This document shows positions 49,084 to 57,790 of a stretch of DNA of 64,000 nucleotides, one piece after another; the first letter of the stretch is position 1; every line of letters starts with the position of its first letter. The DNA is from JBBQAA01 sp038276395. GTDB lineage: Bacteria; Actinomycetota; Thermoleophilia; Solirubrobacterales; Solirubrobacteraceae. Both the position numbers and the translations under genes were made by a program. Below the pieces are notes generated by a model, which saw only the letters and a list, made by a program, of their open reading frames with translations, had not been told where the DNA came from and made no database searches. Location: positions 21,807 through 85,806 of the forward strand of contig JBBQAA010000030.1 of the NCBI GenBank assembly GCA_038276395.1, in the 5' to 3' direction.

Positions 49084-50045
49084 CGGGCGGCGTCCTTCGC
49101 GTAGTAGGTGATGACGATGTCGGCGCCGGCGCGGCGGATCGCCGTGAGCGCCTCGAGCGCGGCGGCGCGCTCGTCGAGCCAGCCGTTCTGCGCGGCGGCC
49201 CTGAGCATGGCGTACTCGCCGGAGACGTGGTAGGCGGCGAGGGGCAGGTCGGTGGCCTCGCGCACGCGGTGGAGCACGTCGAGGTAGGGCAGCGCGGGCT
49301 TGACCATGACCATGTCGGCTCCCTCGGCCGCGTCCTCGGCGACCTCGCGGAGCGCCTCGCGCGCATTGGCGGGATCCATCTGGTAGGAGCGGCGGTCCCC
49401 GAAGGCCGGGGTCGAGCCCGCGGCCTCGCGGAACGGCCCGTAGAAGGCCGAGGCGAACTTGGCCGAGTAGGCCAGGATGGGCGTCTCGGCGAACCCCTCC
49501 TCGTCGAGCGCCTCGCGGATGGCCCCCACGCGGCCGTCCATCATGTCGCTCGGCGCGATCACGTCGGCGCCGGCACGGGCCTGGGCCACGGCCGTCCGGG
49601 CCAGCCGCTCGAGCGAGGCGTCGTTGTCGAGGCCGCCCGCGGCGTCGAGGATCCCGCAGTGCCCGTGGTCGGTGTACTCGCACAGGCAGAGGTCGGCGAT
49701 GACGATGAGCCCCGGGCAGGCGTCCTTGATCGCGCGGGTGGCGAGCTGGACGACGCCCTCGTCGTCCCACGCCCCGGAGCCCTCGGCGTCCTTGTGGGCG
49801 GGGATGCCGAAGAGCAGCACGCCGGGCAGGCCGAGCGCCGCGGCCTCGCGCGCCTCGGCGACCGCGCCATCGATCGAGTGCCGCGCGACGCCGGGCATGG
49901 CCGCGATGGGCTCGGCGGGGCCGGACCCGTGGGTGACGAACAGCGGCAGGACGAGATCCTCCGCACCAAGCCGCGTCTCGCACACGAGGCCGCGCAGGGC
50001 GGAGGTGCGGCGCAGGCGGCGCAGGCGGGTCTTGGGAAAGGGCAC
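49062..50045 (-). CDS. hemB: Porphobilinogen synthase (delta-aminolevulinate dehydratase)
   Basis: HemB condenses two 5-aminolevulinates. The 327-residue enzyme has the cysteine-type zinc site in ADLCLCEYTDHGHCGIL, the active-site lysines in YSAKFASAFYGPFREAAGS and MVMVKPALPYLDV, and SDMMDGRVGAIREAL. The GTG start at 50045 is 9 nt after TAGAAT. It leads the long heme/bc-complex/menaquinone array, whose next gene it overlaps. Confidence 0.96.
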   Translation of the reverse strand: MPFPKTRLRRLRRTSALRGLVCETRLGAEDLVLPLFVTHGSGPAEPIAAMPGVARHSIDGAVAEAREAAALGLPGVLLFGIPAHKDAEGSGAWDDEGVVQLATRAIKDACPGLIVIADLCLCEYTDHGHCGILDAAGGLDNDASLERLARTAVAQARAGADVIAPSDMMDGRVGAIREALDEEGFAETPILAYSAKFASAFYGPFREAAGSTPAFGDRRSYQMDPANAREALREVAEDAAEGADMVMVKPALPYLDVLHRVREATDLPLAAYHVSGEYAMLRAAAQNGWLDERAAALEALTAIRRAGADIVITYYAKDAARWLQPQS

Positions 50046-50054
50046 GGCGCGTTG

Positions 50055-50082
50055 ATTCTAGGTCGGGCCTCGGGGAGGTCAG
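50055..50082 (-). promoter_or_regulatory. Promoter of the hemB array
   Basis: On the minus strand CTGACC (4 of 6 consensus) is followed after 16 nt by TAGAAT, which ends 9 nt before the hemB GTG. The mRNA would begin almost at the start codon. Confidence 0.5.
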
Positions 50083-50116
50083 CGCGCCCGCTCACCCCGC
50101 CCGCTCGAAAGGATGG

Positions 50117-50136
50117 GGACAGGACTGATCCTGTCC
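50117..50136. repeat. Short hairpin with GGACAGGA arms
   Basis: GGACAGGA and TCCTGTCC form a perfect 8-bp stem with a 4-nt loop CTGA, 20 nt after the stop of the AI-2E family gene (minus strand). It could terminate that gene before the hemB promoter. It resembles REP-like stems built on the same core. Confidence 0.5.
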
Positions 50137-50156
50137 ATATCCGCGGCGCGCGAGAT

Positions 50157-51455
50157 CTACGACGCCCCGGAGGCGATCGGCGCCGACAGCGCCTCGCCGC
50201 AGCGCCGGCAGAACTCGTCCCCCGCCTCGGCGCGGGTGCCGCAGACCGGGCAGGGTGGCGCCGTGGGGGCGGCGCCGAGCGACTCGAACGCGAGGTGGCG
50301 GCGCAGGTAGACGACGGTCTCGCGGGCCACCGCGGCGAGGGGCAGCGCGACGAAGGCGCCGACGATCCCGTAGAGCTCGGTCCCGAACAGCAGCGCGAAG
50401 ATGACGAGCAGCGGGTTGATGCGCAGGGCCTGCCCGAACACCTGCGGCGCCACGACGTGGCCCTCGAGCTGCTGCAGGACGAGGAAGAGCAGGGCGACCC
50501 ACAGCGCCGTCACCGGGTCCTGGAAGAGCGCCACGAGGATCGGCGGGACGGCCCCGAGCACCGGGCCGAGGTAGGGCACGAGCTCCATGACGCCGAAGAA
50601 CGCGCCGAAGGCCAGGGCGTAGCTGCGCCCGTCGGGGAAGATCCCCAGCACCCCGAAGAGCCACAGCGCAGCGCCGGCCGTCGCGCCCATGATGAGCGAG
50701 AACAGGAGCTGGCCGCGCACGTAGGAGAACACGGCCTTCTGCGCGCGCAGGGGGAAGTCGTCCTCGGCCGAGCCGTCCCCCGGCGGCATGACGCGCCGGG
50801 TGAGCCGGCCGATCCCCTCCGCGTAGAGCAGCATGTAGATCGAGATCACGAGCACGAGGATGAGCGCGAAGGCGCCCGTGGCGATGCTCTGCACGATGTC
50901 CCGCGTAAAGGAGACGAGGGCGCCGGAGCGGCGAAGCACGCTCTTCTGCAGCGTCTCGAGCGCCGTCTGGCCCTGCTTCTTGACGTGGATCCCGATCCCG
51001 TGGTCGTCGAGGTAGCCCTGGAGGTTGGCCAGCGACCGGTTGGCCGAGCGCGTGAAGTCGGGCACGTCGCGCTGGAAGGAGGCGACCTGCGAGGAGATCG
51101 GGTTGACGAGCAGGACGACGATCCCGGCGAGGACGGCGAAGACGGCGAGGTAGGCGAGCAGGACGCTCACGCCGTGGGGCATCTGCGGGTGCTCGAGGCG
51201 CTTGACCAGCGGGTTCAACACGAGCGCGATGACCGCGCCGACGATGAAGACGAGCAGCGCCGTGCCGGCGGCGTGGGCGATCGCGTAGAGAGCGAGCAGC
51301 CCGACCGGCAGGAGGACGAGCTGGACCCAGCGCGAGACGGCGACCGGCGACACCCGCGCGGGCGACGCGCTCGGCGCGCTCGGCGCGCTCGGCTCGGGAT
51401 CGGGCGGGGCGGCCTCGGGGTCTGTGTCCGGCCCGTGGTGAGCGTGAGCGGTCAT
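50157..51455 (-). CDS. AI-2E/PerM family permease with C-terminal zinc ribbon
   Basis: A 432-residue membrane protein. A Pro/Ser/Ala-rich N-terminus precedes about eight transmembrane helices of the AI-2E exporter-like family (LLALYAIAHAAGTALLVFIVG, VFSYVRGQLLFSLIMG, LVPYLGPVLGAVPPILVAL). The last 40 residues add CPVCGTRAEAGDEFCRRCG, a double CxxC zinc ribbon not usual in the family. Members export small molecules or act as ion antiporters. Divergent from ymdB. Confidence 0.88.
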   Translation of the reverse strand: MTAHAHHGPDTDPEAAPPDPEPSAPSAPSASPARVSPVAVSRWVQLVLLPVGLLALYAIAHAAGTALLVFIVGAVIALVLNPLVKRLEHPQMPHGVSVLLAYLAVFAVLAGIVVLLVNPISSQVASFQRDVPDFTRSANRSLANLQGYLDDHGIGIHVKKQGQTALETLQKSVLRRSGALVSFTRDIVQSIATGAFALILVLVISIYMLLYAEGIGRLTRRVMPPGDGSAEDDFPLRAQKAVFSYVRGQLLFSLIMGATAGAALWLFGVLGIFPDGRSYALAFGAFFGVMELVPYLGPVLGAVPPILVALFQDPVTALWVALLFLVLQQLEGHVVAPQVFGQALRINPLLVIFALLFGTELYGIVGAFVALPLAAVARETVVYLRRHLAFESLGAAPTAPPCPVCGTRAEAGDEFCRRCGEALSAPIASGAS

Positions 51456-51472
51456 GATGCCTGGCGCGAAGT

Positions 51473-52309
51473 ATGGACCCCGCCGAGGACTCCTCCCCCG
51501 ACATCCTCTTCCTCGGCGATGTCGTGGGCGGCGCCGGGCGGCGCGCCCTCGCCTCCGTCCTACCCGTGTTGCGGGAGCGTCACGCCCCGCGCTTCGTCGT
51601 CGTCAACGGGGAGAACGCGGCCGGCGGGATGGGGATCACGCCGAGGATCGCTCGCGAGCTCTTCACCCTCGGCGTCGACGTCATCACCCTCGGCAACCAC
51701 ACCTACCGCCACCGCGAGGTCTACGCCTACCTCGACGAGGAGCCGCGGATCCTCCGGCCCGCCAACTTCCTGGCCTCCCAGCCCGGGCACGGCACCTGCG
51801 TCGTCGAGCGCGACGGCGCGCGCCTCGGCGTCCTCTCGCTCAGCGGCAACCTGTTCATCGACGCCGCGCTACCGCTGTGGGGCACGGCGGAGCGCGAGCT
51901 CTCAGCGCTCGAGCGCCAGGGCTGCGACCACCTGCTCGTCGACATCCACGCCGAGGCCACGAGCGAGAAGGTCGCGCTCGGCTGGACGCTCGACGGCCGG
52001 GTGACCGCCGTCCTCGGCACCCACACCCATGTGCCCACCGCCGACGCCCGGGTGCTCCCGGGCGGGACGGCCTACATGACCGACGTGGGGATGACGGGCG
52101 CCCGCGACGGGGTCATCGGCGTCGTGCGCGAGCAGGCCATCGAGCGGATGCGCACGCGGATGCCCGTGCGCTTCGAGTCCGCCTCCGGGGACCCGTGGGT
52201 CATGGGGGCGCTCATCCGGACGGGACCGGAACCGCGGCGCGCACGGGGGATCGAGGCGATTCTCGAGCCGGCGCCGGCTCGGGATGACGCCCGAGCAGGG
52301 CGAGCATGA
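51473..52309 (+). CDS. YmdB family metallophosphoesterase
   Basis: A 278-residue phosphodiesterase similar to YmdB, which hydrolyses 2',3'-cyclic nucleotides and cAMP. The metal-binding motifs are LFLGDVVGGAGRRAL, VVNGENAAGGMGI, TLGNHTYRHREV and VLGTHTHVPTADARVLPGG. The C-terminal tail after WVMGALIRTG is Arg/Ala-rich and overlaps the convergent membrane gene by 98 nt. The usual partner rny is not adjacent. Confidence 0.92.
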   Translation: MDPAEDSSPDILFLGDVVGGAGRRALASVLPVLRERHAPRFVVVNGENAAGGMGITPRIARELFTLGVDVITLGNHTYRHREVYAYLDEEPRILRPANFLASQPGHGTCVVERDGARLGVLSLSGNLFIDAALPLWGTAERELSALERQGCDHLLVDIHAEATSEKVALGWTLDGRVTAVLGTHTHVPTADARVLPGGTAYMTDVGMTGARDGVIGVVREQAIERMRTRMPVRFESASGDPWVMGALIRTGPEPRRARGIEAILEPAPARDDARAGRA

Positions 52310-53900
52310 CGAGCGGGTAGAACCACACCATGTAGAGGTAGAACCAGTGCGTGATCCCGAGCTGGAAGAGGATCAGCACCGCGGCGGCGAGCGCCGCCAC
52401 CTCCATCGTCCCGCGGCCGCGCGGCACCCAGGCGAGCGAGAGCGCGAAGCCGACGGCGAGGATCTCCACGGCGATCTGCGGCGCTCGCCAGCCGTAGAGC
52501 CCCCAGGGCGAGAAGGGCGAGCCGCGCGAGGCCTGGTAGCCGAGCGTGCGGTCGTACAGCGGGCGCAGGCCCTCCCCCGAGAGCAGCGGCAGGACGAGGA
52601 TGGCCGCGGCGGCGATAAAGCCGCCCGCGTACAGCGCGGCCTCGCGCCGGGAGAGCGCGCCGTCGCGCGGGCGGCGGAGCATCAGCGGCGCGAGCGCGAG
52701 CGGCGCGAACTTGGTCAGGCCGGCCAGCGCCACGCCCGCGCCCCGCGCCGGCGCCGAGGTCAGCGCGAGCATGAGCAGGACCACGCACAGCGCCACGAGC
52801 GAGTCGTTGGCGTTGCACTCGAGCACATAGGCGGTGAACGGGTAGGCGGCCCACGCCCAGGCGAGCGCGACGCCGAGGGTCGGCCCGCGCACGCGGCGCC
52901 CGAGCAGGAAGAGCGCGAGGACGGTGAGGACGTCGAAGAGGACAGCGGCGCCGTGGGCGGCGGGCAGGTCGTCCCAGGTCCCGCTCCAGCCGAGCGCGGC
53001 GACGAAGGGGACGTAGGCCAGGTAGTTGACCGTCCCGTAGGTGTCGCCCTGGGCGTCGATCTTCGGGTAGTGGCCGTAGAGCTGCTCACCGTGGATGATC
53101 TTGTGGCCCCCGATGACCCCCGAGAGGCCGACGTCGATGACGTTCGAGTTCGTCACGTTCAGGCCGATCCGGAAGCCGAGCAGGAAGACGACGCCGATCG
53201 CCAGCCAGGAGACCGGCACGAGCAGCCGCAGCGGCTGGGACGGCGCCCCGCCGCGCCGGTAGCCGATCCACAGCATGCGCCCGAGCAGGTAGACGAGCAC
53301 GGGGACGGCGAGCGGCACCGAGAGCCCGATCCTCCCGTGGTTGAAGAAGGCCAGGGAGACCGACAGGAAGCACAGGACCGCGAGGTCGAGGTGGATCATG
53401 CTCCGCCACCGCCGGGGGCGCACGAAGGGCAGCACGAAGAGCACGAGGAGCGGGATCCACACGACGAGGTCGTTGACCTTCCGCCCGAAGGCGCCGGGGT
53501 AGCCGCGGGCCATCGTCCAGGCGACCTGAAAGCCCGTCCAGGCCTCGGTCACGCGCGCACTGGCGTCGTCGATCAGGACCTGCCCCGTCTCCTTTCCCTT
53601 CAGGTAGTAGGAGACCTGCCAGCGGTCGGCGCCCTTGAGGAACTGCTGGCGCGTCGTGCCCGGGTGGCGGCGGACGAGGTCGCGGATCTTCGGCACGCCG
53701 TCAGCGATCCGGCCCGCGCGCGCGCCGGTCAGGCGGTGGTTCGGCGGCGGGACCGTCTGTGAGTCCGGCGGCCGGACCTCGTCGCCGTTCGCCGGCGCCG
53801 TGCCGAGGGTGTTGCCGGACGCAGCCGCGGCGGCCGGGGCAGGCGAGCCGACTGCGAGCGCCAGCGCGAGCACCGCCGCGAGCACCGCGGCGGCGCGCAT
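52212..53900 (-). CDS. Membrane glycosyltransferase-like protein (GT87/DUF2029 type)
   Basis: A 562-residue protein with a signal peptide, an extracellular domain of about 125 residues (ADRWQVSYYLKGKETGQVLIDD, in part) and about ten transmembrane helices. The loop HGEQLYGHYPKIDAQGDTYG with YVPFVAALGWSGTW and GLTKFAPLALAPLM resembles polyprenol-dependent GT-C mannosyltransferases. The C-terminus is a Pro-rich tail that overlaps ymdB. It is in a group with GtrA and phosphodiesterase genes, so a cell-envelope glycan role is plausible. Confidence 0.75.
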   Translation of the reverse strand: MRAAAVLAAVLALALAVGSPAPAAAAASGNTLGTAPANGDEVRPPDSQTVPPPNHRLTGARAGRIADGVPKIRDLVRRHPGTTRQQFLKGADRWQVSYYLKGKETGQVLIDDASARVTEAWTGFQVAWTMARGYPGAFGRKVNDLVVWIPLLVLFVLPFVRPRRWRSMIHLDLAVLCFLSVSLAFFNHGRIGLSVPLAVPVLVYLLGRMLWIGYRRGGAPSQPLRLLVPVSWLAIGVVFLLGFRIGLNVTNSNVIDVGLSGVIGGHKIIHGEQLYGHYPKIDAQGDTYGTVNYLAYVPFVAALGWSGTWDDLPAAHGAAVLFDVLTVLALFLLGRRVRGPTLGVALAWAWAAYPFTAYVLECNANDSLVALCVVLLMLALTSAPARGAGVALAGLTKFAPLALAPLMLRRPRDGALSRREAALYAGGFIAAAAILVLPLLSGEGLRPLYDRTLGYQASRGSPFSPWGLYGWRAPQIAVEILAVGFALSLAWVPRGRGTMEVAALAAAVLILFQLGITHWFYLYMVWFYPLVMLALLGRHPEPAPARESPRSPVRAAVPVPSG

Positions 53901-54361
53901 CAGCGGCGAAAGCTCCAGAGCCGCTGGCCGAGGAAGTTGACCGGGAGGGCCGCCACGACGGCGATCGCCTCGGCGAGCACCTTCTCGGTCCCGCTCTCCA
54001 CGAGCAGCGCGAGGACGAGCAGCGAGAAGGCGAAGGCGACGAGTGAGACGACGAGGAAGCGCGCCGCCTGACGGGAGCGCCGGCCGTGCTGCACGCGGAA
54101 GGTGAAGCGTCGGTTCCAGAGGAAGTTGTTGGTCACGGCGACGAGGAAGGCCGCCGTCGCCGCGAGCACGTAGCCGGTGCCGAGCTCGCGGGCGAACAGC
54201 GCGTAGACGGCGAGGTTGACGACGTAGCCCGAGAGGCCGACGAGGCCGAAGCGGAAGAGCTGGAGCCAGTTGTGCGGGTGGCGCAGGCCGTGACGCACGC
54301 GGCGGTGCAGCGGCGGCAGCACGTAGGCCGGCTCGGACACTCCCGCAGGGTAGTCAGACAC
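53900..54361 (-). CDS. GtrA family membrane protein
   Basis: A 153-residue GtrA-like protein with four transmembrane helices: FRFGLVGLSGYVVNLAVYALF, YVLAATAAFLVAVTNNFLWNRRFTF in parts, FLVVSLVAFAFSLLVLALLV and IAVVAALPVNFLGQRLWSF. NNFLWNRRFTF is the family signature. GtrA proteins flip or place polyprenyl-linked sugars. Start is GTG 54361 (overlapping the phosphodiesterase stop) or GTG 54340. Its stop overlaps the next gene's start by 1 nt. Confidence 0.88.
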   Translation of the reverse strand: MSDYPAGVSEPAYVLPPLHRRVRHGLRHPHNWLQLFRFGLVGLSGYVVNLAVYALFARELGTGYVLAATAAFLVAVTNNFLWNRRFTFRVQHGRRSRQAARFLVVSLVAFAFSLLVLALLVESGTEKVLAEAIAVVAALPVNFLGQRLWSFRR

Positions 54362-55805
54362 CGAAGTGCCCCCGCACCATGGGCGCCATGTCGCGGATCG
54401 ACCACTGGGCTCGCGCGTCGGCCCGGTCGGGCCCCGTCCCGCACCACAGCAGCGCCCCGAGGGAATCCGAGGCGTGCAGCGACCCGTGCGAGCCCCCGCC
54501 GAGGTGGTCGCGCCCCCCCCAGTCGGCGAACTCGTAGCCGGGCGCGGCGGAGAGCAGGACGTCGCCGCCCGTCGGGCAGCGCAGCGCCGAGAAGGCGCGC
54601 GCAAGGGCGTCCGGGTAGTCCGGCGTCTCGATCACGCCGTCGCGGACCCGGCCGCCGAGCGTCGCCGGCTCGCCCTCGAGGCTCCACGCCTCCCCGCGCG
54701 GGTCGGCGAGCTCGCCGCCGGGGCGGAAGCGCAGCTCCCCCCGCTCGGAGCGGATGACCCCCTCCTCCCCGTTCAGGTGCATGACGAGGTCGACGCCCTC
54801 GAGCGCCAGCGCCTCGCTTGCCGCCCGGACGATCAGCTCGCCGCGGCGCTCCTCGTCGAGCACGTAGATCTCGGCCGAGCGCTGGGCCGGGCAGAGCGCG
54901 ACCTCAGCGTCGGTCTCGCGCGGTGCGCTCGGGGGCAGGACCTCCCACTCGGCGAAGGCGCCGCCGAGGTCGATCCGCGCCTCGACCGCGGCGTGGGAGT
55001 GGTCGGCGACGACGATGACCGCGTGGTCGTCGAGGAAGGCGTCGGCACCCCCGCCCGCGTCGAACAGGCGCGCGAGCTGCGCGTCGGCGACGGCGATCGA
55101 GTCGACCTGGGCCGGCGGGCCGTTCTTGTGCGAGTGGCTGTCGTTGTCGGGCAGGGAGAAGAGCATGAAGTCGAACAGGTCGTGCTCGACCATGTAGGCG
55201 CCGACGCAGCCCGTGTGCTGGTCGCGCGCCCCCGGCAGGCCGAGCTGGCCGCGGCAGCCCGTCGTGCGCGAGGCGAAGATGTCGGCGTAGAACAGCTCGG
55301 TCGGCCCGTAGACCGCGTGGCGGAAGAGCTTCGAGGTGGCCAGGCGGGTCAGCGCCGTGTCCGTGGCCACCTCGTGGCGGTGGCGCCCGCGGTACATGAG
55401 GTACGTCGTCCCCGCGGTCCGGAAGCCGGCGTCGTCTAGGGACTCGAAGACGGTCTCCACCTCGTCGGAGAGGTGGCGGGCGTTCATGTTGTAGATCGTG
55501 TCGGTGAGCGAGCGCACGAAGCCGAAGGTGCGCGAGGCGGAGAAGCTCGAGCCGTACTCGACGTAGCGGTGCTCGGCGCGCGAGAACCAGTTCATCGAGG
55601 GGATCCGGTGGCGATCGGGCCCGACGCCGGTGACGATCGAGGCGGCACACACCGGCGTGACCGAGGGGAAGGCCGCCGCGCAGGCGTCGACGTAGGCGCC
55701 CTCGCGCATGATGCGCGCCAGCGACGGGGCCTGCCCCGCGGCCACGGCGCGCTCGAGCATCGCGGGCTTCAGGCCGTCGATGACGGCGAGGACGAGTTTC
55801 TTCAC
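54354..55805 (-). CDS. Alkaline phosphatase superfamily phosphodiesterase/pyrophosphatase
   Basis: A 483-residue enzyme of the nucleotide pyrophosphatase branch. The metal-binding core is visible: VLAVIDGLKPA (Asp), FPSVTPVCAASIVTG (nucleophile Thr), SLPDNDSHSHKNGP, VVADHSHAAV and GSHGSLHASDSLGALLWCG. No signal peptide is seen, so it acts in the cytoplasm unless anchored by partners. The GTG 55805 overlaps the DUF4126 gene. It may release a phosphoryl group from a sugar or lipid carrier in the envelope group. Confidence 0.88.
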   Translation of the reverse strand: MKKLVLAVIDGLKPAMLERAVAAGQAPSLARIMREGAYVDACAAAFPSVTPVCAASIVTGVGPDRHRIPSMNWFSRAEHRYVEYGSSFSASRTFGFVRSLTDTIYNMNARHLSDEVETVFESLDDAGFRTAGTTYLMYRGRHRHEVATDTALTRLATSKLFRHAVYGPTELFYADIFASRTTGCRGQLGLPGARDQHTGCVGAYMVEHDLFDFMLFSLPDNDSHSHKNGPPAQVDSIAVADAQLARLFDAGGGADAFLDDHAVIVVADHSHAAVEARIDLGGAFAEWEVLPPSAPRETDAEVALCPAQRSAEIYVLDEERRGELIVRAASEALALEGVDLVMHLNGEEGVIRSERGELRFRPGGELADPRGEAWSLEGEPATLGGRVRDGVIETPDYPDALARAFSALRCPTGGDVLLSAAPGYEFADWGGRDHLGGGSHGSLHASDSLGALLWCGTGPDRADARAQWSIRDMAPMVRGHFGV

Positions 55806-56380
55806 CGAAGGATGCGCAGCCCGGCGTACTTCTCGCCCTCGCGGCGGCGGGCCGTGAGCAGGAGGGCGAGGAGGAAGAGGAGCGCGAGGAGCGCCACCGG
55901 CGGGAAGAGGACGGTCAGCCCGGCGACGAGCAGCCCGGCGCCCTCGGCGTAGACGGGCAGCGCACCGGCCGCCTCGGCATCGAGCCTGGCGCGCGCGCGC
56001 TCGAGCACGGGCCGGAGGGCGCGCACGGCGAGCACCGCCGCGGCCCCGGCGAGCACGATGCCGGCGAGCCACGCGCGATGGCCATCCTGGAAGGCGCCGC
56101 CGCCGAGCGCGAACGAGAGCACGACGAACGGCGCGACGAGCGCCGGCTCCAGCCACCTCGGGGACCGGGGCCGGCGTTCGAGGATCAGCACCCCCACGAA
56201 GAGCGCCGCGATCACGGTGAGCGCGATCGGCGACTCGAGCCACGCCGAGTCCGTCCCGCCGAAGTCGATCCCGAGGTTGCCGGCGGCGAGCGCGCCCACG
56301 AGCAGCGCCGGAAGGAAGGGCCGGATGCCGACGGCGCAGCCGAAGCCGACGGCCTGGCAGATGGTGAAGAAGAGGTGCAT
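55802..56380 (-). CDS. DUF4126-like membrane protein
   Basis: A 192-residue protein with about five transmembrane helices. The N-terminus AVGFGCAVGIRPFLPALLVGA is typical of DUF4126-like proteins. A conserved region LVAPFVVLSFALGGGAF follows. The ATG 56380 begins directly at the first helix; an in-frame ATG at 56433 adds a polar stretch. No function is established for this family. It is the first gene of the group with the phosphodiesterase, GtrA and GT genes. Confidence 0.75.
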   Translation of the reverse strand: MHLFFTICQAVGFGCAVGIRPFLPALLVGALAAGNLGIDFGGTDSAWLESPIALTVIAALFVGVLILERRPRSPRWLEPALVAPFVVLSFALGGGAFQDGHRAWLAGIVLAGAAAVLAVRALRPVLERARARLDAEAAGALPVYAEGAGLLVAGLTVLFPPVALLALLFLLALLLTARRREGEKYAGLRILR

Positions 56381-56440
56381 GAGGGGTCTACCGTGAAGCC
56401 GCGTGAGGGTATCCCAGCTCGACGGCGAAGACATGAGGCG

Positions 56441-57790
56441 ATGAGCCGCCGCGACGTCGAGCGCTACGCGGGCCTGTTCGCCGCCCGCACCCGGGTCATG
56501 ACCTCCTCGGCCATGCGGGACCTGATGGCGATCACCGAGCGGCCCGAGGTCATCTCCCTGGCCGGCGGGCTGCCCGACACCTCGACCTTCCCGCCCGCGC
56601 TCTACGCCTCGGTGCACGAGACGCTCGCCGCCTCCGCTGCCCGCGCGCTGCAGTACGGCCCGACCGACGGGCTGGCGGCGATGAAGGCCTGCGTCGTCGA
56701 GGTCATGGCCGCCGAGGGGATGCGCGCCGAGTCCGACGAGCTCCTCGTCACGACGGGCGGCCAGCAGGTCATCGACCTCGTGTGCAAGACGCTCGTCGAC
56801 CCGGGCGACGTGATCGTCGCCGAGGCGCCGACCTACCCGGGCGCGATCCCCGCCTTCACCGCGTATGAGGCCGACGTGCGCCAGGTGGCGATGGACGAGG
56901 ACGGGATGCGGATCGACGAGCTCGAGGCGACGCTCGACGCGCTCGAGCGCGAGGGCCGACGGCCGAAGTTCATCTACACGATCCCCACCTTCCAGAACCC
57001 GGGCGGGGTGACGCTCTCGCTGGCCCGGCGCGAGCGGCTCGTGCGGATCGCGCAGGAGCGCGAGCTGCTCGTGCTCGAGGACAACCCCTACGGCCTGCTC
57101 AGATACGAGGGGGACGCCCTGCCCACGCTGCGCTCGCTCGACGGCGGGCGCTTCGTCATCTACCTGGGGACGTTCTCGAAGATCCTCTCGCCCGGCCTGC
57201 GCCTGGGATGGGCGGCGGCCCCCGGGCCGGTGCTCGAGAAGCTGAACGTAGGCAAGCAGGGCGCCGATCTGTGTTCCTCCTCGATGACCCAGCTCTTCGT
57301 CGCCGCCTACTTCGAGGCGCGGCCGTGGCGCCCGTACGTCGAGGAGCTGATCGGGCTCTACCGCACGCGCCGCGACGCGATGGTCGCCGCGCTGGCGGAG
57401 TCCCTGCCGCCCGAGGCGAGCTGGACCACGCCGGGCGGCGGGCTCTTCCTGTGGGTGACGCTGCCGGACTACATCGACACGAGCGACCTGCTCGCCCGCG
57501 CCCTGCGCGAGAACGTCGCCTTCGTCCCCGGCCGCGCGGCCTACGTCGACGGCCGCGGGGGCTCGGAGATGCGGCTGAACTTCTCCGGGGTCGCCGAGGC
57601 GGACATCCGCGAGGGGGTCAGGCGGATCGGCAAGGTTGTGCGCGAGCAGGTCGGGCTCTACGGGACCCTCACGGGTCTTCCTGCCGCGCCCGCGGCGGCC
57701 TCGGCCGCGCCGGCCGCCGCGCCCCCGGCCAACGTGCTGCCGCTGCCCCGCCGGGAGGACGGGCGGGGCGGGCGGCGGACCGCCCGGTGA
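56441..57790 (+). CDS. PLP-dependent aminotransferase (class I/II, MocR/LysN-like)
   Basis: A 449-residue fold-type I enzyme. The PLP site is YLGTFSKILSPGLRLGW (Schiff-base Lys), with ISLAGGLPDTSTFPP, LQYGPTDGLAAMKACV, TTGGQQVIDL and YTIPTFQNPGG. The sequence matches 2-aminoadipate/valine-pyruvate type transaminases, but lacks the HTH of full MocR regulators. The C-terminal 45 residues are Ala/Pro-rich and run into the next gene. Its stop overlaps the ddl start (GTGA). Confidence 0.93.
   Translation: MSRRDVERYAGLFAARTRVMTSSAMRDLMAITERPEVISLAGGLPDTSTFPPALYASVHETLAASAARALQYGPTDGLAAMKACVVEVMAAEGMRAESDELLVTTGGQQVIDLVCKTLVDPGDVIVAEAPTYPGAIPAFTAYEADVRQVAMDEDGMRIDELEATLDALEREGRRPKFIYTIPTFQNPGGVTLSLARRERLVRIAQERELLVLEDNPYGLLRYEGDALPTLRSLDGGRFVIYLGTFSKILSPGLRLGWAAAPGPVLEKLNVGKQGADLCSSSMTQLFVAAYFEARPWRPYVEELIGLYRTRRDAMVAALAESLPPEASWTTPGGGLFLWVTLPDYIDTSDLLARALRENVAFVPGRAAYVDGRGGSEMRLNFSGVAEADIREGVRRIGKVVREQVGLYGTLTGLPAAPAAASAAPAAAPPANVLPLPRREDGRGGRRTAR

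Noticed and set aside
48001..49366. Extended frame upstream of hemL
   Set aside because: This is the AhbAB gene read in another frame; the HemL domain begins at the GTG 48001.
49074..52004. A 976-codon open frame on the plus strand
   Set aside because: It runs antisense through hemB and the AI-2E gene and has no family motif; long antisense frames are a result of high GC.
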